Numbered from the stretch's first letter, positions 9,435 to 20,002 are shown. The stretch: DNA of 64,000 nt from Stieleria tagensis (GCF_024129865.1 NZ_JAMYFE010000075.1:1-64000); one strand, 5' to 3'. The notes: generated by a model not told the origin, from the letters alone. Numbers and translations: made by a program.

Positions 9435-11875
9435 TGGGCCCCTACCTAGCGGTGATTGTGGATTCGTTTCGCAGCGCCCTCGCGTCACGGATACTGTGGA
9501 TCGCTTTTGTCGCGATCTGGATCTTTTTAGCCGCGCTGGCACCGATCGGCTATCACGAAGATTACACGACAACCTTTCGCTGGTTCGACCTGGACAACGG
9601 CACGCAAATGAAAGCGATGCTTGCGCGAGGGTTGGTGGATCCGGCTGAAGCGGACACGGCACTGGGACGAATTTCACGCACGTTTCCCGCGGACATCAAC
9701 CGCAAACTGCGTCAGGTCGCCAAGGGCGAAGACGTGCGGATCGACAAGGATGCGCTGGCCGATTCATTGAATCAATCCATGGACGACGAGCAGTGGTATG
9801 ACGCCCAAGCATGGAAGTCGACTGTGCGGTTGAGCGAATTGCGTGAGCTGGATGAAATTCCAGACGACAAGATCGATGATTCCTTGCGTCGTCGCCGCGC
9901 GCGACTGCGAATCGAAGCGGCTTTGCCCGGCGTATTTGCCGCCCAATCGGCGCGTTCGATCACGTTGTCCTATGCCGGTTTTGATTTCCCCGCGATCTTT
10001 CTGATCGGCAAAACGCAATTCGTGGCCTTGGTCAATCAATTTGTAGTGCCGATCATGATGGATTGGCTGCTGGGGTTCGCGCTGATTTTTCTAGGCATCT
10101 TGGTGACTGCGTCGATCATCCCCGACATGCTACAACCCGGTTCGCTGCACCTGTTGCTTAGCAAACCCATTTCACGAACGTTGCTGCTGTTGGCAAAATT
10201 CATCGGCGGCTGTGCGTTTGTGTTTCTATGTGTTTGCCAGTTGGTGATCGGGCTGTGGTTGATTGCGGGCTGGCGGTTGGACATTTGGAATGTCCGAATT
10301 CTTTGGTGCATTCCCGTCGCGGTCTTTTTGTTCGCCGTCTTTTTCAGTGTGTCGACTCTGGCCGGATTGCGCTGGCGCTCACCGATTTTGTCGATCGGTG
10401 TGACGTGCATGTTCGGCGCGTTTGTGATGGTGATCGGATTCATTGGTGGCTACTTTGATGGTCTGGTACGTGGCCCCGATCGAATCAGCCACATGGCTTT
10501 CGATGGCGACCAAGTGGTCGTGGCCACGCGGGGCGGTGAATTGAAACAGTTTGACCAGGATTCCAATCAATGGATCAAACTGATCGAAGGCGATTTTCGT
10601 CGCCGCGATTTGATCGTGCCGCCGATCCGAATCGGCGATGACACAATTGCCACTGCCAAAATCCGCAACGGAAGGTTCAATCTCTACGGCAGCGGATCGC
10701 TGGATCTGCTGCTCCTGGACGGCACTCAAGATTGGAAGCCCAATCCGGGGCTGAGACTGCCAAACGGCACCCGGCGAATGTTTGCCATTGGTGATGCATT
10801 GGTTGTGTTGAACAACACGGGGCTGATGGCGACCGAAATCGAACAAGCCGCGATGGCGTCGGGCATCGAAACCAGCGAGGACGACGCCCAAGAAGAAACT
10901 CAGACGAGCAGTGGTTCGGACGGTGAATCCGACGACCAACCGCCCGCGTCGATCGGGGTCACCGCATGGATCTCGGACTTGATCCGAATGCAGGGCGGGG
11001 CAACCGAAGACTTTGTCGCGATTTTGCCGCAAAGCGTGACGTTGACCGAACCGGTGCGCGTGGCCCCGCTGTCGCCGCAACGCGATTTGATCATTTACTC
11101 TCGCGGTCGCTTGCTGCGTTTGACGGTGCCGGCCAATCTGTTTGACCATTCGAATTCCGATTCGCCATCAGAATCTCAGCAGCAGGCGGTTGTCGCCGCC
11201 GACGTACTGTTGGAAGACGACAATGCATCACGCACGGTGTTGGCGGCGGCCGGCGAGTCCGTGTTGCTGGCCAGACAGGGCGAGCCAATCCGATGGATCG
11301 ATGCAATGGATCTCAATTTGGTCGCCGAATTCGCGGTCCCGGACGACCAAGCCGTGATCTCGATGATCGGGCTGGGTGATTCCGATCGTTTCGCGATCTT
11401 GACCAGTGACGGCCGCGTTCATTTAGCGATGATGGATGCTGATGGCGTTGAATTGCAATCGTTGGAGATTGCGGAGGCCAATGCGATCGAATTTGATCCA
11501 CAGCAAAACCAGTTGGCCGTCGCCCACCACATCGACGCCATCGATTTCTGGGATCTGACCCACCGGCCTGATCGGAATCTGTCGGGCCCGGCCCCCACCC
11601 TATCGCGCAAGATTCGTCCGACGTTGACCAGTTGGCGCAGCATCGATCGGTATTTGGTGACCCCACTGCGGACGATGACGCCACAGACAGGCGAACTCAG
11701 CCAAATGGTTGCCGCATTGGTCAGCGGTAAATCGTCATTTGCGATCGGCGGCGAGTCCGACGAGGAACAGGAGGTCGTGCAATTGAAAATCGCCCGACCG
11801 GTGGTCAGCTGCAGCGTCTTTATCCTGGTGATGCTGACCTTGTCCTGCGTCTATTTTTCTCGGCGGGATTTCTAA
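9431..11875 (+). CDS. large ABC-2 type permease with propeller-like insert
   Basis: An 814-residue membrane protein that overlaps the ATPase gene by 4 bp. A transmembrane helix lies at about residues 15-35, then a soluble segment to about 190, then a cluster of helices to about 345 (WLLGFALIFLGILVTASIIP, TLLLLAKFIGGCAFVFLCVC, LSIGVTCMFGAFVMVIGFIGG). Residues about 350-780 are soluble and full of short beta strands typical of a WD40/PQQ-like propeller. A final helix (VVSCSVFILVMLTLSCVYF) precedes the end RRDF. The membrane part fits the ABC-2 permease family; the big domain before the last helix is unusual. ATG 9434 is an alternative start. Confidence 0.82.
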   Translation: MMGPYLAVIVDSFRSALASRILWIAFVAIWIFLAALAPIGYHEDYTTTFRWFDLDNGTQMKAMLARGLVDPAEADTALGRISRTFPADINRKLRQVAKGEDVRIDKDALADSLNQSMDDEQWYDAQAWKSTVRLSELRELDEIPDDKIDDSLRRRRARLRIEAALPGVFAAQSARSITLSYAGFDFPAIFLIGKTQFVALVNQFVVPIMMDWLLGFALIFLGILVTASIIPDMLQPGSLHLLLSKPISRTLLLLAKFIGGCAFVFLCVCQLVIGLWLIAGWRLDIWNVRILWCIPVAVFLFAVFFSVSTLAGLRWRSPILSIGVTCMFGAFVMVIGFIGGYFDGLVRGPDRISHMAFDGDQVVVATRGGELKQFDQDSNQWIKLIEGDFRRRDLIVPPIRIGDDTIATAKIRNGRFNLYGSGSLDLLLLDGTQDWKPNPGLRLPNGTRRMFAIGDALVVLNNTGLMATEIEQAAMASGIETSEDDAQEETQTSSGSDGESDDQPPASIGVTAWISDLIRMQGGATEDFVAILPQSVTLTEPVRVAPLSPQRDLIIYSRGRLLRLTVPANLFDHSNSDSPSESQQQAVVAADVLLEDDNASRTVLAAAGESVLLARQGEPIRWIDAMDLNLVAEFAVPDDQAVISMIGLGDSDRFAILTSDGRVHLAMMDADGVELQSLEIAEANAIEFDPQQNQLAVAHHIDAIDFWDLTHRPDRNLSGPAPTLSRKIRPTLTSWRSIDRYLVTPLRTMTPQTGELSQMVAALVSGKSSFAIGGESDEEQEVVQLKIARPVVSCSVFILVMLTLSCVYFSRRDF

Positions 11876-12092
11876 GGCCATTTGCCCACGATCTATGGGC
11901 AAAATAGCCGCAGTTCACCGACGTTGCTCCGCGTCTGTTTACAGTGGGTTATGATGTGACGCGTCGCGGGCTGTTGATTTAATCCTCGATGGATAACTAG
12001 CGCTTCGGGTTATGAAAAACCAACTTCGCCACTTCAAAACACGAATCTCGCCCTTCCTTTTTTTAAGACTCGCAATTTAGCCAGTGCCCACC

Positions 12093-13397
12093 ATGAAACT
12101 CTCTCGAATGTTCGCTGCAACGTTTGTGGCTGTGTCGTTGATCTCGATGGTCCCCTTTGCCAGTGCCGCAGATCCGGAATTGGTGACGTTGTTCAACGGC
12201 CAGAATCTGGACGGTTGGCACGGCCAACCGTCTGGCGGTCCGATCAAGCTGGCAGCGCTTTCAAAAGCGGATCTAGCGACCAAGCTGGCGGCGGCAAAGG
12301 CCGACGCGGAACAGCATTGGAGTGTCGAAAACGGTGAATTGGTCAACGATGGACACGGTGTTTATTTGGCGACCGATCGTGACTATCGCGATTTTGATTT
12401 GCGTCTTGAGTACAAGACCGTTGCCGGCGCCGACAGTGGGATCTATTTGAAAGCGACGCCACAGGTCCAGATCTGGGATACGACGGACCAAACCAAATTC
12501 AAACTCGGTGCCGACAAAGGCAGCGGCGGATTGTGGAACAACAGTGCCGGGGCGGCTGGCAAAGACCCGTTGGTGTTGGCCGATCGCCCGTTCGGCGAGT
12601 GGAATGAAGTGCGTGTGTTGCAGGTCGGCGCGCGAACCAGCGTTTGGCTGAATGGCAAACAGGTTGTCGACCATGCGATCATGGAAAACTACTGGGATCG
12701 CGAGCAGCCGTTGTTTGTCAGCGGACCGATCGAATTGCAAACCCACGGCGGCGAAATCCGCTGGCGAAACATTCAGATCGCCGAATTGAGCCCCGAACAG
12801 GCCAACGCAAAACTGGCGTCCATCAACAGCGATGGATTTGAATCGGTCTTCAACGGCACCGACTTGAGCGGTTGGATCGGAGCGACGGACAACTACGAAG
12901 TGGTCGACGGTGCCATTCGCTGCAAGAAAGGCAAAGGCGGCAACTTGTTGACCGAGAAAGAATATGGCGATTTCGTTGCCCGCGTTGAGTTTCGTTTGCC
13001 ACCGGGTGGTAACAACGGGCTGGCCATTCGTGCAATGCCCGAGGGCGATACGGCCTATCAAGGGATGTGCGAATTGCAGGTGCTGGATTCGACCAGCCCC
13101 AAATACGCCAATCTTGATCCGCGGCAATACCACGGTTCAGCCTATGGGATGGCGGCTGCCACCCGCGGTTACTTGCGCGACGTCGGCCAGTGGAATTACC
13201 AAGAGGTGACAGTCAAAGGCAGCACGATCAAAGTCGAATTAAACGGCACGGTGATTCTAGATACCGACCTGGCGACGATCACAGAATACCTGGCCGACCG
13301 CGCCCATCCGGGGAAAGACCGCAAGGTGGGTCATTTCGGATTCGCCGGACACGGTGATGCCGTTGAATTTCGGCAAGTTTCCGTGAAGTCGCTGTAG
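12093..13397 (+). CDS. secreted protein with two DUF1080 domains
   Basis: The product (434 residues from ATG 12093; GTG 12084 would add three) has a signal peptide ending near FASAADPE. Two DUF1080 (3-keto-disaccharide hydrolase/LamG-like) domains follow, about residues 25-230 and 245-434. Each starts with the same pattern, VTLFNGQNLDGWHG and ESVFNGTDLSGWIG, and has a GEIRWRNIQIAEL or AVEFRQVSVKSL end strand. Such proteins are very abundant in planctomycetes and are thought to act on or bind sugars outside the cytoplasm. No sugar-utilisation gene lies beside it. Confidence 0.88.
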   Translation: MKLSRMFAATFVAVSLISMVPFASAADPELVTLFNGQNLDGWHGQPSGGPIKLAALSKADLATKLAAAKADAEQHWSVENGELVNDGHGVYLATDRDYRDFDLRLEYKTVAGADSGIYLKATPQVQIWDTTDQTKFKLGADKGSGGLWNNSAGAAGKDPLVLADRPFGEWNEVRVLQVGARTSVWLNGKQVVDHAIMENYWDREQPLFVSGPIELQTHGGEIRWRNIQIAELSPEQANAKLASINSDGFESVFNGTDLSGWIGATDNYEVVDGAIRCKKGKGGNLLTEKEYGDFVARVEFRLPPGGNNGLAIRAMPEGDTAYQGMCELQVLDSTSPKYANLDPRQYHGSAYGMAAATRGYLRDVGQWNYQEVTVKGSTIKVELNGTVILDTDLATITEYLADRAHPGKDRKVGHFGFAGHGDAVEFRQVSVKSL

Positions 13398-13524
13398 CGA
13401 GCGCTGCATCAGATGCCTCCCCACGTTGTGAATCCGGCATAAAACTGGTATCTTCCCGGGTCTGCGCGAGCCCGCAAAAAGCGGGGTTTATCGCGTCTTT
13501 TCACCTTCCCGCTAGGACACCACG

Positions 13525-16311
13525 TTGGCAGACGAAAACAACGAGAACGGTCAGGACGAAGAGAACACTCCGGGCGATCCACCGGAGGTGCAATCTGGCA
13601 GCGGAGGCGGTGGCAATGAGGGGGGCGAAGGTGCCCTCCGCATGATCGATCTGCCGATCGAAGATGAGCTTCGTGACAGTTATCTGACCTACGCGATGAG
13701 CGTGATTGTCAGCCGGGCATTGCCGGACGTCCGCGACGGACTGAAACCAAGTCAGCGGCGGATTTTGGTCGCGATGAACGACTTGAATCTCGGTCCGGGC
13801 AGCAAGCGGGTCAAATGCGCCAAAATCTCCGGTGACACCTCGGGTAACTATCACCCGCACGGTGAATCGGTCATCTATCCAACGCTCGTTCGTATGGCCC
13901 AGGAATGGAACATGCGATCGTTGTTGATCGACAAACAGGGGAACTTTGGTTCGATCGCAGGTCTGCCACCGGCGGCCATGCGGTATACCGAAGCCCGTTT
14001 GTCAGCGGTCGCCGCTGCGCTGTTGGACGATTTGAAACTCGACACGGTCGACTTTGTGCCGACCTATGACGAGGCGCGAACGGAACCGACCGTGCTGCCC
14101 AGTAAGTTCCCCAACCTGTTGATCAATGGGTCGGGCGGGATCGCCGTCGGGATGGCGACCAGCATTCCACCGCACAACCCGATCGAGATTTGTGATGCGG
14201 TGATCAAATTGATCGACGAACCGGACACGACGATCGACGAACTGTGTGAAATCGTCCCCGGACCTGACTTTCCAACCGGCGGCATCATCTGCGGCCGCGC
14301 CGGAATCCGTCGCGGCTACAAAACCGGACGCAGCACCATGTTGGTGCGCGCTAAATGCCACGTCGAGGAAATGAAAGGGAATCGGCACCGCATCATTGTG
14401 TCGGAAATCCCCTATCAACAGTACCGTGACCGCGTTGTCGAAAAAATCGCCGCCTTGGTCAACGGAGATCGCATCAAAGGCATTTCCGGGATCCGCGACG
14501 AGTCGGATCTGAAGGAACCGGTGCGGTTGGTCATCGAGCTGAAACGCAACGAAGACCCCGACGTCATCCTGAATCAGCTGTACCAGTTTTCGCCGCTGCA
14601 AGACACGTTCTCGCTGATCTTCCTGGCATTGGTCGACGGCAAACCTCGCGAGTTGACGCTCAAAGAAATGTTGACGGAATTCATCCGTCACCGTGTCACC
14701 GTGATCCGCCGACGAACACAATTCTTGTTGGCGAAAGCCAGACGCCGCAAGCACACCGTCGAGGGTCTGTTGCTGGCGTTGGCCAACATCGATGAAATCA
14801 TCAAGACCATTCGCACCAGCCGCACTCAGCCCGAGGCCAAGCAGCGGTTGATGGGGATTGAGTGCCCGGCTTCGATGATGGAACGCGCCTTGGGTGACGA
14901 AGGTTTCCGGCATTTCCAGTTGGAACGCGGTGAGTCGGACACCTACACGCTGACCAGCGTGCAGACCGACGAAATCTTGAAGATGCGACTGGGCCAGTTG
15001 GTTAACTTGGAACAGGAAAAATTGACCGACGAGCACAAACAGTTGCTCGAAGAAATCTCCGATTACCTGGATATCCTGGCCAGCCAAGAACGGGTCTATG
15101 GGATCATCAAAGAAGACCTGGAGGAGATGAAGCGGCGGTTTGGAAATCCACGTCGCACCCAGATCAGCAACGAAGAACTGGGCAACATCGATCTGGAGGA
15201 TTTGATCACCGAAGAAACGATGGTGGTTTCGATCAGCCACGAAGGCTACATCAAACGGACCCCATCGAGCGTCTACAACACGCAGCGCCGCGGGGGCAAA
15301 GGTCTGAAAGGTGCCAAGTTCGACGTGGCTGACCCGATCGAGCATCTGTTTGTCGCCAGCACGCACGCCTACTTGCTGTTTCTGACGACGACCGGCAAAG
15401 TGCGTTGGCAAAAGGTTTACGACCTGCCGCAATTGCCACGCGATGCCAAAGGCCGCGCGATCGTGAACCTGCTGTCGCTGGAAGAGGGTGAAAAAATTGC
15501 CTCCTGTTTGGCCGTCCGAGACTTCAATCAAGAAGGTTACTACGTCGCGATGGCGACGCGCGGCGGATTGGTCAAAAAGACGCCGCTGGAACAGTACAGC
15601 CGTCCCAAACGCGGCGGGATTATCGCCATCAAATTGCGCGAAGGCGACGAACTTGTCTCGGCGCGTGTGATCGGACCAGGCGACGAAGTCATCTTGGTGA
15701 CCGCCGGCGGCATGGCGATCCGATTTAAAGAATCCGATGCCCGCCCCATGGGCCGAAACACGTCGGGCGTCAAAGGCATTTCGCTGGCTGGCGAAGACAG
15801 CGTTGTCGGCATGGTTGTCACCGATCCCAGTGCGACTTTGTTGACCGTTTGCGAAAAAGGCTACGGCAAACGGACTCCGTTTGGCCCGAACATGACGAGC
15901 CAAGAATCCGATGAGGATGCCGAAGAAGAAAACGGTTCCTCGTCGGCCCGCTATCGGACCCAAAAGCGTGGCGGCAAAGGGCTGCGAGACATCAAGACCA
16001 GTAACCGAAACGGCGAAGTCATTGCGATCACCAGTGTCGACGACGCTGACGAGATCTTTGTGATGACCGCCAAAGGCAAGTTGCAACGGATCGCCGCCAA
16101 AGACATCAGCGTGATCGGACGCAACACCCAAGGCGTTCGCATCATGAGTATCGATGAAGACGATTCATTGATCGCCGCGGTGCGTGTGCCACCGGAAGAA
16201 GAGGCTCAAGGCGAAGCCGAAAGGGTGATCCCTGTCGAACCGACCGATGCCCCGGTATCGGAAGTGGAAAACGTCGACGAAGCTGACGAAACCGGCGAAG
16301 ACGACGCCTAG
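13525..16311 (+). CDS. gyrA: DNA gyrase subunit A
   Basis: The 928-residue protein is the DNA-cleaving subunit of gyrase. After a poorly conserved acidic N-terminal tail of about 38 residues comes the core with active-site Tyr154 ([12 protein letters not shown]). The C-terminal beta-pinwheel carries the GyrA box QRRGGKG (about residue 590) and a second box-like QKRGGKG (about 815), and ends in an acidic tail rich in Glu and Asp. The GyrA box argues for gyrase rather than topoisomerase IV. The frame opens at TTG 13525; no ATG lies before the core except Met40. In the quinolone region the residue at E. coli position 87 is Pro119. Its last codons are duplicated in the downstream tandem array. 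Confidence 0.93.
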   Translation: MADENNENGQDEENTPGDPPEVQSGSGGGGNEGGEGALRMIDLPIEDELRDSYLTYAMSVIVSRALPDVRDGLKPSQRRILVAMNDLNLGPGSKRVKCAKISGDTSGNYHPHGESVIYPTLVRMAQEWNMRSLLIDKQGNFGSIAGLPPAAMRYTEARLSAVAAALLDDLKLDTVDFVPTYDEARTEPTVLPSKFPNLLINGSGGIAVGMATSIPPHNPIEICDAVIKLIDEPDTTIDELCEIVPGPDFPTGGIICGRAGIRRGYKTGRSTMLVRAKCHVEEMKGNRHRIIVSEIPYQQYRDRVVEKIAALVNGDRIKGISGIRDESDLKEPVRLVIELKRNEDPDVILNQLYQFSPLQDTFSLIFLALVDGKPRELTLKEMLTEFIRHRVTVIRRRTQFLLAKARRRKHTVEGLLLALANIDEIIKTIRTSRTQPEAKQRLMGIECPASMMERALGDEGFRHFQLERGESDTYTLTSVQTDEILKMRLGQLVNLEQEKLTDEHKQLLEEISDYLDILASQERVYGIIKEDLEEMKRRFGNPRRTQISNEELGNIDLEDLITEETMVVSISHEGYIKRTPSSVYNTQRRGGKGLKGAKFDVADPIEHLFVASTHAYLLFLTTTGKVRWQKVYDLPQLPRDAKGRAIVNLLSLEEGEKIASCLAVRDFNQEGYYVAMATRGGLVKKTPLEQYSRPKRGGIIAIKLREGDELVSARVIGPGDEVILVTAGGMAIRFKESDARPMGRNTSGVKGISLAGEDSVVGMVVTDPSATLLTVCEKGYGKRTPFGPNMTSQESDEDAEEENGSSSARYRTQKRGGKGLRDIKTSNRNGEVIAITSVDDADEIFVMTAKGKLQRIAAKDISVIGRNTQGVRIMSIDEDDSLIAAVRVPPEEEAQGEAERVIPVEPTDAPVSEVENVDEADETGEDDA

Positions 16312-17099
16312 AAGTTAATTCGCTTTCGCTCGAGCACCATCCTCACCCGTCACCGTTGGAGTTCACGCTTTAGCGTGTCGGGTAGTAGGTCTGCCACAAC
16401 GATCGTCGGACAACCTAAAGGTTGAACTCCAACGGGTTGCGGTGTGGCCGCTTAAGACGGCAGATTGCGATCACGGCAGGCGTTGAACAATCGCAGCGAA
16501 GACGACGCCTAGAAGTTAAATCGCTTTCACTCAAGCACCAGCCCCACCCGTCACCGTTGGAGTTCACGCTTTAGGGTGTCGGGTAGTAGGTCTGCAGCAA
16601 CGATCGCCGGACAACCTAAAGGTTGAACTCCAACGGGTTGTAGTGTGGCAGCTTAAGAAGGCAGATTGCGATCACGGCAGGCGTTGAACAATCGCAGCGA
16701 AGACGACGCCTAGAAGTTAATTCGCTTTCACTCGAGCACCAGCCCCACCCGTCACCGTTGGAGTTCACGCTTTAGCGTGTCGGGTAGTAGGTCTGCAGCA
16801 ACGATCGCCGGACAACCTAAAGGTTGAACTCCAACGGGTTGCGGTGTGGCCGCTTAAGAAGGCAGATTGCGATCACGGCAGGCGTTGAACAAACGCAGCG
16901 AAGACGACGCCTAGAAGTTAAATCGCTTTCACTCAAGCACCATCCTCACCCGTCACCGTTGGAGTTCACGCTTTAGCGTGTCGGGTAGTAGGTCTGCAGC
17001 AACGATCGCCGGACGACCTAAAGGTTGAACTCCAACGGGTTGCGGTGTGCCCGCTTATGAGGGCAAATTGCGATCACGGCAGGCGTTGAACAATCGCAG
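16297..17099. repeat. four tandem 201-bp units between gyrA and folP
   Basis: The junction GAAGACGACGCCTAGAAGTT occurs at 16297, 16498, 16699 and 16900, an exact 201-bp period. Each unit begins with the last codons and stop of gyrA and ends with the last 15 codons, including the stop, of the convergent folP gene (encoding LRLFNACRDRNLPS). In the middle is a palindrome: CCGTTGGAGTTCA at 16353-16365 pairs with TGAACTCCAACGG at 16423-16435, enclosing the smaller hairpins CACGCTTTAGCGTG and AACCTAAAGGTT. Units differ by only a few bases. The hairpin could terminate transcription from both sides. Confidence 0.93.
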
Positions 17100-17930
17100 G
17101 GCATCCACGGTGGGTTTGACATCGTGAACACGGACAATGTCGGCACCGGCGGCGGCAACGGCAAGGGTCACGCCGAGGGTTGCCGCGGTGCGGTCGGCTG
17201 TTTTGTCGCCCAATAGTTTTCCGATGAATCCTTTGCGTGAATGCCCGATTAGGATCGGTGCATCCAGTTCACAAAACCGGCGGGTGTGTTGCAACAGTTC
17301 GATGTTGTGCGCGTGTGATTTTCCAAATCCGATTCCGGGATCCAGACAGATTCGCTGCGGATCGATTCCGGCATCGACACAGAATTGGAACCGCTGCTGC
17401 AAGAAACGGTAGATGTCCTCGACCACATTGTCATATGTCGGGTCGTCTTGCATCGTTTGCGGCGTGCCCTGCATGTGCATCACACATAGCCCGGCGTCAC
17501 TGGTCGCGGCCAACGGCAGCATGTCTGGATCACCCTGCAAGCCGGTCACGTCATTGATGATTTCCGCGCCGGCTTGCAAGGCGTTTTTGGCAACAGCGGC
17601 TTTGCTGGTATCGATACTGATGGGAATCTTCAGCTGACCGGCCAAACCTTCGACCACCGGGATCACACGCCGCAGTTCATCACTTGCCGAAACGGGATCG
17701 CTATAGGGGCGAGTGCTTTCGCCGCCCAAATCGATGATGTCGGCACCGTCGGCTTCCATCACCAGAGCCACGTCGATCGCACGGCTGGTGTCAAAGTGGC
17801 GTCCGCCATCAGAAAAACTGTCGGGCGTGACATTCAAAATCCCCATCACCAGGGGCGCGTCGTCAATCACCAGGACACGTTGGCCCAGCTGCCAGCGTTT
17901 GGCGCGGCGCGGGGGGGCGGAACGATTCAA
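17055..17930 (-). CDS. folP: dihydropteroate synthase
   Basis: Joins p-aminobenzoate to the pterin pyrophosphate in folate synthesis; the target of sulfonamides. Family motifs in order: MGILNVTPDSFSDGG, ADIIDLGGESTRP, ISIDTSKAAVA, EIINDVTGL, LDPGIGFGKSHAHN, IGHSRKGFIG and IVRVHDV. The open frame continues upstream to 18095 but would overlap the LptE-like gene. TTG 17930 has an AGGAGA ribosome binding site 6-7 bp upstream and gives 291 residues, normal for the family. It is the last gene of a minus-strand operon, 28 bp after the LptE-like gene. Its 3' end is duplicated in the 201-bp array. Confidence 0.94.
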   Translation of the reverse strand: MNRSAPPRRAKRWQLGQRVLVIDDAPLVMGILNVTPDSFSDGGRHFDTSRAIDVALVMEADGADIIDLGGESTRPYSDPVSASDELRRVIPVVEGLAGQLKIPISIDTSKAAVAKNALQAGAEIINDVTGLQGDPDMLPLAATSDAGLCVMHMQGTPQTMQDDPTYDNVVEDIYRFLQQRFQFCVDAGIDPQRICLDPGIGFGKSHAHNIELLQHTRRFCELDAPILIGHSRKGFIGKLLGDKTADRTAATLGVTLAVAAAGADIVRVHDVKPTVDALRLFNACRDRNLPS

Positions 17931-17958
17931 TGGAAGTCTCCTGTCGGCCGATCGGCAA

Positions 17959-18501
17959 CTACCAGCGGGCTTCCATTTGAGAAACGATGCGACGGGCCAA
18001 CAGTTCGATGGCCGCATGGTTGGCGGTGTCAATCGATTGCCCGGCCTCGGGCACAAATCGTGCACTTTGGCTGAATCCGATTTGATCCGCTTCATAGCTG
18101 GCCAAACTATTTTGCATCAACCGCTGACCATCGCGCGTGGTCCAATTCGCTGCCACATAAATCGCGGTGTCCAGTGCGCGAGGATCATCGCTGCTGGTTT
18201 CCGTCAACACGACTTTGGATTGGTCGGTGATGACACACTGCAGCGTGGTGTCTGCATTTGGATTGCCAACGACCTTGTAGGGCGTTCGACGCTCGATTTC
18301 GTCCACCAAGGCTTCGGTCAATTGCGGCCCCAGATCAAATCGATAGGTGTCATTGCGAACGAACGGAACGTAAACCGTGCGAATACCGCTGGGGAACAAT
18401 GCGGCGGAACCATATTGATACGATGCGCAACCGCCCATCGCCAGCAGCATCAGAGTGCAAACGGCACCGGCGATTTTTGAGGACGGGGAAACAGTGATCA
18501 T
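17959..18501 (-). CDS. LptE-family outer-membrane lipoprotein
   Basis: A 180-residue lipoprotein. The signal peptide ends in the lipobox LLAMGGC, so it is lipidated and probably placed in the outer membrane. The pattern SYQYGSAALFPSGIRTVYVPFVRNDTYRFDLGPQLTEALVDEIERRTPYKVV is typical of the LptE/COG2980 family (given here to show its character in parts: FPSGIRTVYVPF, LTEALVDEIERRTPY). LptE plugs LptD and helps insert lipopolysaccharide. I chose ATG 18501; the frame opens at 18531. It lies between a BamD-like lipoprotein gene and folP. No lptD is in the window. Confidence 0.78.
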   Translation of the reverse strand: MITVSPSSKIAGAVCTLMLLAMGGCASYQYGSAALFPSGIRTVYVPFVRNDTYRFDLGPQLTEALVDEIERRTPYKVVGNPNADTTLQCVITDQSKVVLTETSSDDPRALDTAIYVAANWTTRDGQRLMQNSLASYEADQIGFSQSARFVPEAGQSIDTANHAAIELLARRIVSQMEARW

Positions 18502-18598
18502 GGAGGATTTCAGACTGAAACAGGTCAGCAAGTATCGTTCGATGCAATCCTGACTCGCGTCGCGGGGGCGATTGCCCCGATCAACGCGAGCACCGCGG

Positions 18599-20002
18599 TT
18601 AACGCATCATGACTTTGCCGGTGGATTCGCTGGGGGTGTCTTCCGGTGTGGCGTCGTCAGCCGGCCGAGCAGACTCGACGGTTTCCAGCGGAATCGATTT
18701 TTTGGCACTAGGAAAGACCTTGGCCAAAAACGCGAGTTGCTTGGTCGGCGAACCGGGAAGTTTCTCGATTCTGGCCAATACCTCGCGGGCCTCTTTGGCT
18801 TGCGGTGTGGTCGGATGGTCCCGCAACAGTTTCTGGTACAGGTTTCCAGCCGCGGCATATTCGCGTTGCTTTTCACGGTAGCGTGCACGGAACGCCAGCT
18901 TCTCCGCTTGGTGATAAGCGATTTCCGCCGAGGCGCGTGCGAGCATGTCGTTGTACTTTTCTTCCTTTAGCTCCAACGGAAACCGTCGCCGGGTCTGTTT
19001 GACCAACGTTTCGGCTTCGTCCAAGACGCGTTCGCTGTAGCGGGGCCCGGCATAGATTTGCAGTTTGCAGCGAATGCCCAACAGGTGTGCCAGAAACAGG
19101 TGATCGCTATCGGTAAACGTTTCTCGCAGGTCGGTCAGGAATTCGTCGGCCTGATCGTAACGTTCGCCACGAATGTGTTCGGCGGCGGCAGCCATGGTCG
19201 CGTCGTCGGCCAATTTGCCGGTGGGATCGTCATAGCGGATTTGATCCAGCACTTTGATCGCGTGTCCATCGGCATCTCGCAGCGGGCGGGTGCTGTCAAA
19301 GAAATTCAGGGTGTACCAGGAATCACTGCCGGCTTTGGAAACATCGATCCAATATTTGCTGATGGCAAACAGGCGTGCAGCGGCGCGATCGCTGTGTCGG
19401 TTGCGAGGGTAATCCTTTTGCAGTTTCTCCAGTGCGTCGCGTGCCCCGTTCAGGTCATTGGCAAAAAACATCGCCTCGCCCTGCATGAACAACGCGTCTT
19501 GTTCCAAGGCCGAACCGGGCGCTGCTTTGGCGGCGGCTTTGAATTGGTCGGCGGCTTGCTCGAACAATTCGACTCGGTCCGTCTTCGCCGCGGCGGTGGC
19601 GCGTTTGAACAAGGTGTCGCCACTGATGTACAACTGCTTGGCTTTGGGAAGATCATCGTTCTTTCCGGTCACAAAGCCGACCAATCGATTGGTGCTGGGT
19701 GATTTCTCGGCCAAAGTTCCATCGGCGTTGGCGACGCCGCCGGATGTGGCTTCGGGGGCTTCCGGTTTTGGCGTTGCCGGTTCCGTTCCGGCCAACGCAC
19801 CGAACGGCATCTTAGGCCGCCAACTGGAATCGCCGCCGGAATCGCGAAAGGATTTGCATCCCGTCGCGCTGATCAAGAAACAGACGCCGATCAGCGCATG
19901 AGTCGGCCAGGCGGATGCACGGATTGCCGTTGGTTTCACGTGAGCGACCACCATGGGAGCGGATTGCAAAGACGATCGAGAGTTTGGTTTGTCTATTTTC
20001 AT
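18599..20002 (-). CDS. BamD-like TPR lipoprotein
   Basis: A 467-residue lipoprotein with a late lipobox (VCFLISATGC near residue 49) after a long N-terminal stretch. TPR-like helical repeats run through the rest (DQFKAAAKAAPGSALEQDALFMQGEAMFF and, near the end, EYAAAGNLYQKLLRDHPTTPQAKEA in pieces such as LLRDHPTTPQAKEAREVL). This layout resembles YfiO/BamD, which helps assemble outer-membrane proteins, though it is about 200 residues longer. The gene overlaps recO by 4 bp (ATGA), which supports the start at 20002. It is followed by the LptE-like gene. Confidence 0.72.
   Translation of the reverse strand: MKIDKPNSRSSLQSAPMVVAHVKPTAIRASAWPTHALIGVCFLISATGCKSFRDSGGDSSWRPKMPFGALAGTEPATPKPEAPEATSGGVANADGTLAEKSPSTNRLVGFVTGKNDDLPKAKQLYISGDTLFKRATAAAKTDRVELFEQAADQFKAAAKAAPGSALEQDALFMQGEAMFFANDLNGARDALEKLQKDYPRNRHSDRAAARLFAISKYWIDVSKAGSDSWYTLNFFDSTRPLRDADGHAIKVLDQIRYDDPTGKLADDATMAAAAEHIRGERYDQADEFLTDLRETFTDSDHLFLAHLLGIRCKLQIYAGPRYSERVLDEAETLVKQTRRRFPLELKEEKYNDMLARASAEIAYHQAEKLAFRARYREKQREYAAAGNLYQKLLRDHPTTPQAKEAREVLARIEKLPGSPTKQLAFLAKVFPSAKKSIPLETVESARPADDATPEDTPSESTGKVMMR

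Noticed and set aside
14002-16131. 709-codon frame antisense to gyrA
   Set aside because: It mirrors the codon structure of gyrA in a high-GC genome; the translation is His/Gln/Phe-rich and shows no domain.
17931-18095. Longer start for folP
   Set aside because: It would overlap the LptE-like gene by over 100 bp, while TTG 17930 has a good AGGAGA site and normal family length.
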